Assembly: GCA_002399735.1 (NCBI GenBank)
Contig: DHEF01000047.1
Span: 1 to 48,103, forward strand
Direction of reading: 5' to 3'
From: Chitinophagaceae bacterium UBA4857
GTDB lineage: Bacteria > Bacteroidota > Bacteroidia > Chitinophagales > Chitinophagaceae
Length of the DNA: 48,103 nt
Position 1 is the first letter of the stretch, and each line of letters begins with the position of its first letter. Of this stretch, positions 26,702 through 34,213 are shown in pieces. The notes under the pieces were generated by a model, which did not search any database, was not told where the DNA came from, and saw only the letters and a list, made by a program, of their open reading frames with translations. The position numbers and the translations under genes are program-made.

Positions 26702-27943
26702 ATGGATTTACTAAGATTTATAACCGCAGGAAGTGTAGATGATGGCAAAAGCACATTAATTGGCCGTTTGTTATACGATAGCAAAAATATTATGGTTGAC
26801 CAGTTAGAAGTACTGGAAAAGCAAACTAAAAATAAACAAGCAGGTAGTATTGACCTGGCTTTGCTTACTGATGGTTTACGTGCCGAAAGAGAACAAGGGA
26901 TTACCATTGATGTGGCTTACCGATACTTTTCTACACCTAAAAGAAAATTTATTATTGCCGATGCTCCCGGCCACGTGCAATACACCCGTAACATGATTAC
27001 CGGTGCATCCAATGCATCACTGATTATAATTTTAATTGATGCCCGTCAGGGGGTGGCTGAACAAACCAGGCGGCATTCTATCATTGCATCCTTATTAAAT
27101 ATTCCGCAAGTTGTTGTGGCCATTAATAAAATGGATTTGGTAGAATATTCGCAGGATACCTACAATAATATTGTAATTGATTATGCAAAAGTAGCATCAC
27201 AGTTGGGTTTGCAGCATGTAACCTATATACCAATTAGTGCTTTAAATGGTGATAATATTGTGGATGCCTCTGAAACCATGCCATGGTACGAAGGGCAAAC
27301 ATTATTGAACTATTTGGAAACTGTTCAGGTAGAAACAAACGCAAATTTGGATGATGCCCGTATGCAAGTGCAGTTTGTTATCAGGCCGCAAACAGAAGCC
27401 TTACATGATTACCGTGGTTATGCGGGTAAGGTATTAAGTGGTGTGTATAAAAAAGGTGATAGTGTTAAAATTTTACCTGCCGGTATCGAAAGTACTATTG
27501 CTTCTTTGGAAGTAAATGGTGTAGCGGTGGAAGAAGCTTTTGCGCCGCAACCTGTTGTTATACAATTAGCTGATGACATCGATATAAGCCGTGGTGATAC
27601 CATTGTGAAACTGGGTAACGAACCTAAAGTAGAGAATGAATTGGAAGTACTGTTATGTTGGTTAGGCGATAAACCTTTACAAGCCGGTAACAAATATTAC
27701 CTGCAACACAATAGCAGATTGATAAGGACGGTTGTTAAAGAGGTATCATATAAATTAGATGTAAACACATTAAGCCAGCAACCTGTTACGGAAGGTGTTA
27801 AATTAAATGAGGTAGTAAAAGCTACTATTAAAACAGCATCGCCATTGGTATTTGATGCGTATAAAACCTTACCGGCAACCGGCAGTGCCATCTTAATTGA
27901 CGAAACAAGTAACAGCACCGTAGCAGCGGTACTTATACAATAA
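26702..27943 (+). CDS. cysN: Sulfate adenylyltransferase subunit 1 (GTPase)
   Basis: A 413-residue elongation-factor-like GTPase that drives APS formation by CysD. G1 is GSVDDGKS at 10-17, G3 is DAPGH at 87-91 and G4 is NKMD at 142-145. Beta-barrel domains follow. It is the plain CysN form, with no fused CysC kinase domain, consistent with an APS route. Confidence 0.95.
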   Translation: MDLLRFITAGSVDDGKSTLIGRLLYDSKNIMVDQLEVLEKQTKNKQAGSIDLALLTDGLRAEREQGITIDVAYRYFSTPKRKFIIADAPGHVQYTRNMITGASNASLIIILIDARQGVAEQTRRHSIIASLLNIPQVVVAINKMDLVEYSQDTYNNIVIDYAKVASQLGLQHVTYIPISALNGDNIVDASETMPWYEGQTLLNYLETVQVETNANLDDARMQVQFVIRPQTEALHDYRGYAGKVLSGVYKKGDSVKILPAGIESTIASLEVNGVAVEEAFAPQPVVIQLADDIDISRGDTIVKLGNEPKVENELEVLLCWLGDKPLQAGNKYYLQHNSRLIRTVVKEVSYKLDVNTLSQQPVTEGVKLNEVVKATIKTASPLVFDAYKTLPATGSAILIDETSNSTVAAVLIQ

Positions 27944-27959
27944 AATTTTTTGCACTTAT

Positions 27960-27980
27960 TCTCTATTAAAATAGTAGACT
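27960..27980 (+). promoter_or_regulatory. Sulfur-regulon palindrome, site B (cobA)
   Basis: TCTCTAT-N7-GTAGACT: the right half is perfect and the left half is partial. It ends 3 bp before the cobA ATG, so a bound protein would also cover the translation start region. It is the weakest site by left half. Confidence 0.5.
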
Positions 27981-27983
27981 ATT

Positions 27984-28802
27984 ATGAACGTACAATATAT
28001 AAACGGCAAAGTAATATTAGCAGGCGCAGGTCCGGGTGATCCTGAACTTATCTCTGTAAAGGCAGTTAAATGGCTGCAAAAAGCTGATGTGGTATTAACC
28101 GACAGGTTGGTAAGCCATGAAATTATTAACGAGTATGTACCTGCTAAAGCCGAAGTGATTTGTGTAGGTAAACAAGGCCGTTTCGGATTATCCACCCCGC
28201 AAAAAAAGATTAATCAGTTAATGGTTGATTATAGCCGGGAGGGTAAAACTGTTGTACGTTTAAAAGGTGGCGACGTATCAGTATTTGCCAATGTATTGGA
28301 TGAGCTGCAAACATTAATAGAGAATAATGTTCCTTATGAGATTATACCGGGTATTTCCGCTGCCTTGGGTGCGGCAGCTTATGCGGGTATACCATTAACA
28401 GCACGCAATTATGCTAATGCTGTACGTTTTTTAACCTATTATAAAACTGATATACTAAGTGAAAATTATTGGAAAGAACTGGCTGCAACGGATGATACAT
28501 TGGTATTCTATATGTCATCAGGTACGTTAAATGATATTGTGGAAAACCTGAAAAAACAAGGCATTACTTCCGATAAATATATTGCGGTGGTAGAGCAGGC
28601 AACTACCCGTTTACAAAATGTACATGTAAGTAATATTTACCGCCACCGGGAAGAGTTTCAGGATAAAGAATTTGCTTCCCCATCCTTGTTAATTGTAGGA
28701 AAAGTGGTGGTACTACACGAGCAATTTAAATGGTTACGCAACAGTAACAGCAACGAACAATATTTTGAAAATGTAGATGCTTTGCGCAAACAGGCAGTAT
28801 AA
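27984..28802 (+). CDS. cobA: Uroporphyrinogen-III C-methyltransferase
   Basis: A 272-residue SAM-dependent enzyme that makes precorrin-2, the first step from uroporphyrinogen III toward siroheme. VILAGAGPGDPELISVKAV and VVRLKGGDVSVFAN are family motifs, and IPGISAALGAAAYAGIPLT is the third. It is the SUMT-only form. The dehydrogenase/ferrochelatase part is supplied by the fusion gene at 32490. It supports the siroheme demand of cysI. Confidence 0.94.
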   Translation: MNVQYINGKVILAGAGPGDPELISVKAVKWLQKADVVLTDRLVSHEIINEYVPAKAEVICVGKQGRFGLSTPQKKINQLMVDYSREGKTVVRLKGGDVSVFANVLDELQTLIENNVPYEIIPGISAALGAAAYAGIPLTARNYANAVRFLTYYKTDILSENYWKELAATDDTLVFYMSSGTLNDIVENLKKQGITSDKYIAVVEQATTRLQNVHVSNIYRHREEFQDKEFASPSLLIVGKVVVLHEQFKWLRNSNSNEQYFENVDALRKQAV

Positions 28803-28813
28803 ATATTCCGGCT

Positions 28814-30523
28814 ATGTTAAACGAATCAAAACTTAAATTATTAACCACTTTAGTGGAAGGTGCCAACGCCGAAGAGCTGATATGGCTGAATGGTTATTTT
28901 GCCGGCTTAACAGCTAGTAATAAAACCGGAGGTGCAACTGCTGTAGCCGTGCAAGCGGTGAATAAAAAAATTACCTTGGTATATGGTACCGAAACCGGCA
29001 ATGCTAAAAAACTAGCTACACAATTAGCCGGCATTGCGAAGAAAAAAGGTATCAATATAAAACTGGCAGGATTAGATCAGTACCGTTTTACCGATTTAAC
29101 CAAAGAAGAAGTGTTGCTAGTAGTAATAAGCACACAAGGCGAAGGGGAGCCTCCTGCATCGGGTAAAAAGTTTTATGAATATATTCATGCAACAAATGAG
29201 TTGGCGTTAACAAAATTAAACTATAGTGTATTGGCATTGGGCGATACATCGTACCCTTTATTTTGCCAGACAGGTGTAGATGTAGATACCCGACTTGAAA
29301 CATTTGGTGCCAAACGTTTATTAGCCGTTGAAAAATGTGATGTGGATTATGAAGCACAGGCTTTAAGTTGGTTAGATAATGTATTGAATACAGTTGCTGC
29401 CGAGGGGTCTGCACAACAAATTTTAACAACTGCAACTACTCAACCTAAACAAACTACAGGAAAAAAATATTATCAGGGTTCTATCTTGTCATCAGTTAAT
29501 TTAAACGATCGTGGTTCAAAAAAAGAAACCTACCATATTGAAATAACAACCGATGAAGTAATTAGTTACGAACCGGGTGATGCTATTGGTATTGTTCCCT
29601 TTAATAAACAACAAATTGTTGAAAGAATTTTGGCCTTAACTGAAGCCGATGGTGACTTGGAAGTTGTTACTGCAAAAGTAACAGCTAGCTTGAGAGATTT
29701 ATTGACACAACATTTGAACATATGTTACCTGTTATTGCCTGCCATACGTAAGTATGCCGAGTTAACAGCGCAGGATATTCCGGACATACGCATGGACCTG
29801 GTTGATTTATTAAGAATTTATCCGGTAAAAAATGCTATGCAGTTTATTGAAGTAGTAAAACTATTGCATCCTATTTCGCCAAGATTATATTCTATTGCTT
29901 CGGCTCCATCTGCACACGGTGAAAATGAAGTACATATTACCGTTTCTAAAAACTCTTTTTATACGGAGGATGAGCATCGTTATGGTTTATGCAGTGAGTT
30001 TTTAGGTAATCAACCGGTTGGTACAGCCATCACTTTTTATGTGCATAAAAACAAAGCATTTAAATTACCCGATGCAAGCAAAGATGTAATTATGATTGGC
30101 CCCGGTACGGGTGTTGCACCTTTCCGTTCCTTCCTGGCCGAACGTGATGCAGCAGGTGCACAAGGACGTAACTGGTTATTTTTTGGCGAACAACATTTTG
30201 TTACCGATTTTTTATACCAGGTAGAGATGCAGAACTATGTACAAACCGGTGTGCTTACTAATCTTGATTTAGCCTTTTCTCGTGACCAGCAGGAGAAGAT
30301 TTATGTACAACATAAAATGCAACAAAAAAGTAGCGACTTGTATAACTGGATAAACAATGGAGCAACCTTATATGTATGTGGCGCTAAGGAACCAATGGCG
30401 AATGATGTAGAACGAACCTTACTGAATATTATTAGTGAACAAGGAGGATTAAGTGAAGAAGAAGCAGCTGCTTATTTAGTACAGTTGCAGGAGGAAGGAC
30501 GTTATGAAAAGGATGTGTATTAG
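28814..30523 (+). CDS. cysJ: NADPH-sulfite reductase flavoprotein subunit
   Basis: A 569-residue diflavin reductase that passes electrons from NADPH through FAD and FMN to CysI. An FMN flavodoxin domain (about 50-195, TLVYGTETGNAKKLA, STQGEGEPP) is followed by an FAD domain (SPRLYSIASAPS) and an NADPH domain (GPGTGVAPFRSFLAERD, YVCGAKEPMA). It ends in RYEKDVY as is usual. It follows cobA by 11 bp. Confidence 0.95.
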   Translation: MLNESKLKLLTTLVEGANAEELIWLNGYFAGLTASNKTGGATAVAVQAVNKKITLVYGTETGNAKKLATQLAGIAKKKGINIKLAGLDQYRFTDLTKEEVLLVVISTQGEGEPPASGKKFYEYIHATNELALTKLNYSVLALGDTSYPLFCQTGVDVDTRLETFGAKRLLAVEKCDVDYEAQALSWLDNVLNTVAAEGSAQQILTTATTQPKQTTGKKYYQGSILSSVNLNDRGSKKETYHIEITTDEVISYEPGDAIGIVPFNKQQIVERILALTEADGDLEVVTAKVTASLRDLLTQHLNICYLLLPAIRKYAELTAQDIPDIRMDLVDLLRIYPVKNAMQFIEVVKLLHPISPRLYSIASAPSAHGENEVHITVSKNSFYTEDEHRYGLCSEFLGNQPVGTAITFYVHKNKAFKLPDASKDVIMIGPGTGVAPFRSFLAERDAAGAQGRNWLFFGEQHFVTDFLYQVEMQNYVQTGVLTNLDLAFSRDQQEKIYVQHKMQQKSSDLYNWINNGATLYVCGAKEPMANDVERTLLNIISEQGGLSEEEAAAYLVQLQEEGRYEKDVY

Positions 30524-30585
30524 AGAAGGCTTAAAGCTTAAAGCTCAAAGCTGAAAGCAAAAAAGCTGAATTATAATGAACGTAT

Positions 30586-30670
30586 TGCCAAATGCTGAAT
30601 AGCATTACTGCAGTAGAAGAGTGCGACGCAAGGGACGATGATTAGAATTACTACAGCTGGTAAACAAAAA
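30586..30670 (+). repeat. Dispersed intergenic repeat inside the sulfur operon
   Basis: AAATGCTGAATAGCATTAC, GTAGAAGAGTGCGACGCAAG, GGACGATGATTAGAATTAC and CAGCTGGTAAACAAAAA, between cysJ and cysI. Confidence 0.75.
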
Positions 30671-30689
30671 CAACTGAACCTATTTTTAT

Positions 30690-32366
30690 ATGGAAGAGAA
30701 GGAAAATAAAAAATTATCGCCTGTTGAAAGAATAAAAACAGAGAGTAAAGGGCTACGCGGCACCATGAAGGAAAGTCTTGCCGATGATATTACCGGTGCC
30801 ATACGTGAAGATGATCAGACGCTGATTAAGTTTCATGGTATGTACCAACAGGACGACCGCGACAGACGTGATGAACGTAGTGCCAAAAAACTGGAGTGGC
30901 TGTACTCCTACATGATTCGTTTGCGTTTACCCGGTGGTTTATTAAAGCCCGAACAATGGGTAGGCTTGCATCATATTGCCGGCGAACATTCAACCGGTGT
31001 AATAAAAATTACAACCAGGCAAACGGTGCAGTTGCACGGTATTTTAAAGTCATCTATTAAACCAACCATACAGGCGTTTAATACCTTGCAGCTTGATTCA
31101 ATTGCGGCTTGTGGCGATGTGAACAGGAATGTAATGTGTAGCGCTAATCCGGAGGAATCGCCGGTGCATGCAGAAGTGTTTGCGTATGCCGATAAAATTA
31201 GTTTATTGGGTTTGCCCAAGACAAGGGCATACTATGAAATATGGCTGAACGAAGAACAAATTGCAGACAGATCGGAAGAAGATCCTTTATACCAGGACAG
31301 GTACTTGCCACGTAAATTTAAAATAGCTATTGCTATTCCGCCTAATAATGATATTGATGTTTTTACAAATGATATTGGCCTGATTGCCATTATTGAAAAT
31401 GATAAATTACTGGGTTTTAATATTGCCGTTGGTGGTGGTTTAAGTACCACACATGGCAATGCAAAAACCTATGCTCGTTTAGGATCGGTACTTGGTTTTT
31501 TAGATACAGAGGAAAAAGTGTTGAAAGCAGTATATGAAATATTAACCGTGCAACGTGACTTTGGTAACAGAGAAGATAGAAAACAGGCACGCTTAAAATA
31601 TACGGTTGATAAATTGGGTGTGGATGGTTACAGAGCCGAGGTGGAAAAGCGCTGTGGCTTTAGCTTTGAGCCGGAAAGGGCTTATACATTCACATCAAGA
31701 AAAGATCATTACGGGTGGAAACAAAACCATCAGGGCAATTGGTATTACACCGTGTTTGTAGAAAACGGAAGAGTGTTGGATAGTGATACAGTTGCGTTAA
31801 AATCGGCTTTATTACGTGTAGCCGAAACTGGTTTAGCAAACTTTCGTTTTACCGGTAATCAAAATGTAATTATTGCAGATGTAGCACCGGAGAATAAAGA
31901 AACAGTGCATGCCATTTTACAAGAGATGGGTGTTATTGCACACAACGAAAATGCAGGTGCCATCAGGCGTACAGCTATTGCTTGTGTGTCATTCAACACT
32001 TGTTCGTTGGCCTTGGCCGAGGCGCAGCGTTACTTGCCTACACTAATTTCTAAAGTTGAGCCGTTGGTAGAAAAATATGGTTTGGCCGATGAAGAAATAA
32101 GTATGCGTATGACGGGTTGCCCGAATGGTTGCGGCCGTTCGGCTGCGGCTGAGATTGGTTTTATAGGCACATCTTACGGTTATTACAACCTGCATATTGG
32201 TGGCGACAGGCAAGGCCTTAGGTTAAATACAAAGTACAAAGAGAATGTAGATGAAGCTCAAATATTAGCAACGCTGGATGATTTATTTGCAGTGTATGCA
32301 AAAGAAAAAAAGAACGGCGATACCTTTGGCGATTTTGCTTATAACAAGTGGATTAAGCAAGCGTAA
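30690..32366 (+). CDS. cysI: Sulfite reductase hemoprotein subunit
   Basis: A 558-residue enzyme that reduces sulfite to sulfide with six electrons at a coupled siroheme-[4Fe-4S] centre. The cluster ligands are visible as Cys432-x5-Cys438 (CVSFNTC) and Cys477-x3-Cys481 (GCPNGCGR). The usual two ferredoxin-like repeats and siroheme-binding Arg/Lys regions (KITTRQTVQLHG) are present. A repeat copy of about 85 bp separates it from cysJ. Confidence 0.96.
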   Translation: MEEKENKKLSPVERIKTESKGLRGTMKESLADDITGAIREDDQTLIKFHGMYQQDDRDRRDERSAKKLEWLYSYMIRLRLPGGLLKPEQWVGLHHIAGEHSTGVIKITTRQTVQLHGILKSSIKPTIQAFNTLQLDSIAACGDVNRNVMCSANPEESPVHAEVFAYADKISLLGLPKTRAYYEIWLNEEQIADRSEEDPLYQDRYLPRKFKIAIAIPPNNDIDVFTNDIGLIAIIENDKLLGFNIAVGGGLSTTHGNAKTYARLGSVLGFLDTEEKVLKAVYEILTVQRDFGNREDRKQARLKYTVDKLGVDGYRAEVEKRCGFSFEPERAYTFTSRKDHYGWKQNHQGNWYYTVFVENGRVLDSDTVALKSALLRVAETGLANFRFTGNQNVIIADVAPENKETVHAILQEMGVIAHNENAGAIRRTAIACVSFNTCSLALAEAQRYLPTLISKVEPLVEKYGLADEEISMRMTGCPNGCGRSAAAEIGFIGTSYGYYNLHIGGDRQGLRLNTKYKENVDEAQILATLDDLFAVYAKEKKNGDTFGDFAYNKWIKQA

Positions 32367-32445
32367 TTTTATGTTACCGGCTGCAGTTTTTCATGGCATC
32401 TTCGTTGCGTCGCACTCTTCATCTTTCTGTTCTTTGCTCAACGGC
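32367..32445 (-). repeat. Dispersed intergenic repeat inside the sulfur operon
   Basis: TTTATGTTACCGGCTGCAG...GTTGCGTCGCACTCTTCATC, between cysI and the fusion gene. Confidence 0.75.
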
Positions 32446-32489
32446 TAAAGTACTAAACAAACGAAATAATAACGGTATAATAGAAGAAT

Positions 32490-33998
32490 ATGGATTTAAT
32501 GACAAACGATACAACAACTAAAAGCGGACAAACAGTTAATGAATTGTTTCCTGTTTTTTTAAAGTTGGATCATTTGAAAGTATTGCTGGTGGGTGCAGGA
32601 AAAATTGGCTTAGAAAAAATTACTGCGTTATTAAATAACAGTCCCAATGCTGCTATAACAGTAGTAGCTATACATATTTTACCCGAGTTTACCCAAGCTG
32701 TAAACAGTTTTGATAATATAAAAATAGAACAACGGGCTTATACCGAAGCCGATTTAGACGCCTGCGATATTGCAATTATAGCGGCCAATGATAAAGCATT
32801 AAGTAAAGAAATTTTTACTGCGGCCAGATTGCAAAACAAATTAATTAATGTAGCCGATACACCCGAGTTCTGCGATTTTTACCTGGGTTCTATTGTTAGA
32901 AAAGGCAATTTAAAAATTGCAATATCTACTAATGGAAAATCGCCAACCATGGCCAAACGCATGAAGGAGGTTTTGAATGATGCCTTACCTGCGGAGTTGG
33001 ATGAAACCATTAATAACTTACAAAAAGTACGCAATAAGTTAAACGGCAACTTTGAGTACAAGGTAAAAAAGTTAAACAAAATTACCCGCCTACTTACCGA
33101 TGATGATACCGCTTATAATGAGCGACGCTGGAAACGTATTGCTACTTATATTTTAATAGCCTTTGGTTTAATGTTGGTAGGGCATTTTACATTTACTTAT
33201 ATCATTCCTTTTCAAAGTATAAAAAATGGTTTCCTTTCATTATACAGTACATTGGATGCAAGTTTTCTGGTAATGTTTGCAGCCGGTTTTTTTGCACAGT
33301 TGGTAGATGGTGCATTAGGTATGGGTTATGGTGTGGTAAGTGCTACAGTGTTATTATCAGCCGGTGTAAGCCCGGCAGCTATCAGTGGCAGTATTCATAC
33401 AGCCGAGATGTTTGCCAGTGGTGCCAGTGGTTACAGCCATTACAAATTTGGCAACGTAAATAAAAAATTATTTAAAGCATTGGTGTTACCGGGTGTAATT
33501 GGTGCTATTGCCGGTGCATGGCTATTATATTATTTAGGCGAGGAGTATAGCGATTATGTGCGACCTATTCTTGCCTGTTATACATTGTTATTGGGTATAA
33601 AAATTTTATATACAGCCTATCAAAAACAGATAAAGAAAAAGAAGTTTAAACACTACAAAGCTTTAGCAGGTGCCGGTGGTTTTTTCGATTCATTTGGCGG
33701 TGGTGGCTGGGGCCCAATAGTAACCACCACTTTAATTACAAAAGGGAGAAGTCCACGTTATGTAATTGGTTCAGTAAGCATCACAGAGTTTTTTGTAACA
33801 TTTGCGAGTGCCTTAACCTTTTTTATTTTATTAGGTGTTACTCATTGGCAAACTATTTTGGGCTTAATATTGGGTGGCTTAATTGCAGCTCCCATTGCTG
33901 CAAAATTGGTAGGTAAATTACCAAGGCGTACCGCTTTAATATTGGTGGGTATTTTGGTTATAGTTTGGAGTATTCGTATTCTGGTTAAAGTACTCTAA
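32490..33998 (+). CDS. Siroheme-synthase N-domain fused to TSUP (TauE/SafE) permease
   Basis: A 502-residue two-part protein. Residues about 18-200 are a precorrin-2 dehydrogenase/sirohydrochlorin ferrochelatase domain (VLLVGAGKIGLEKI NAD site, NVADTPEFCDFYLGSIV, AISTNGKSPTMAKRM). A membrane helix lies at about 216-240. Residues about 256-502 are a TSUP permease with six or seven membrane segments, including AQLVDGALGMGYGVVSA and GGFFDSFGGGGWGPIV. With CobA the soluble half completes siroheme. The permease half may export sulfite or import sulfate; the locus has no other sulfate transporter. The frame is continuous, so this is a real fusion and not a join of two genes. Confidence 0.88.
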   Translation: MDLMTNDTTTKSGQTVNELFPVFLKLDHLKVLLVGAGKIGLEKITALLNNSPNAAITVVAIHILPEFTQAVNSFDNIKIEQRAYTEADLDACDIAIIAANDKALSKEIFTAARLQNKLINVADTPEFCDFYLGSIVRKGNLKIAISTNGKSPTMAKRMKEVLNDALPAELDETINNLQKVRNKLNGNFEYKVKKLNKITRLLTDDDTAYNERRWKRIATYILIAFGLMLVGHFTFTYIIPFQSIKNGFLSLYSTLDASFLVMFAAGFFAQLVDGALGMGYGVVSATVLLSAGVSPAAISGSIHTAEMFASGASGYSHYKFGNVNKKLFKALVLPGVIGAIAGAWLLYYLGEEYSDYVRPILACYTLLLGIKILYTAYQKQIKKKKFKHYKALAGAGGFFDSFGGGGWGPIVTTTLITKGRSPRYVIGSVSITEFFVTFASALTFFILLGVTHWQTILGLILGGLIAAPIAAKLVGKLPRRTALILVGILVIVWSIRILVKVL

Positions 33999-34011
33999 TT
34001 TAAAAAATAAA

Positions 34012-34032
34012 AGTCTACTAAATTGGTAGAGT
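34012..34032 (+). promoter_or_regulatory. Sulfur-regulon palindrome, site C (receptor leader)
   Basis: AGTCTAC-N7-GTAGAGT, 13 of 14 arm bases match the consensus. It lies 11 bp before the -7-like box of the second leader peptide and overlaps the -33 position. Confidence 0.75.
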
Positions 34033-34043
34033 AATAATATTCC

Positions 34044-34051
34044 TATATTTT
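34044..34051 (+). promoter_or_regulatory. -7-like box of the receptor leader
   Basis: TATATTTT is one base off TAnnTTTG. A TTG at 34023-34025 with an 18-bp spacer could be the -33 element and lies inside site C, so a regulator would compete with RNA polymerase. Confidence 0.5.
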
Positions 34052-34064
34052 TACAAACATTACA

Positions 34065-34154
34065 ATGAATAAACATTTTTTAGCTTTTCATTGGTCTGCT
34101 GACCGATGTTGTTGTAAGCTGCTTCCTGTCCGATTGCTGCGTACTGATACTTAA
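34065..34154 (+). CDS. Cysteine-codon leader peptide upstream of the TonB receptor (29 codons)
   Basis: ATG 34065 to TAA 34152. The peptide begins MNKHFLAFHW and contains RCCCK at residues 14-18, from three consecutive TGT codons at 34107-34115. It lies between promoter/operator C and operator D, 59 bp ahead of the receptor gene. No clear terminator hairpin was found after it, unlike the first leader. The role as a cysteine sensor is inferred from position and composition. Confidence 0.6.
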   Translation: MNKHFLAFHWSADRCCCKLLPVRLLRTDT

Positions 34155-34172
34155 ATATTTTTTTGCAATAAA

Positions 34173-34193
34173 AGTCTACAAAAATTGTAGACT
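34173..34193 (+). promoter_or_regulatory. Sulfur-regulon palindrome, site D (receptor)
   Basis: AGTCTAC-AAAAATT-GTAGACT is a perfect 7-bp inverted repeat around a 7-bp spacer. It ends 20 bp before the receptor ATG and is the best copy of the motif. Confidence 0.8.
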
Positions 34194-34213
34194 ATAAACT
34201 AAAACAAACTATT

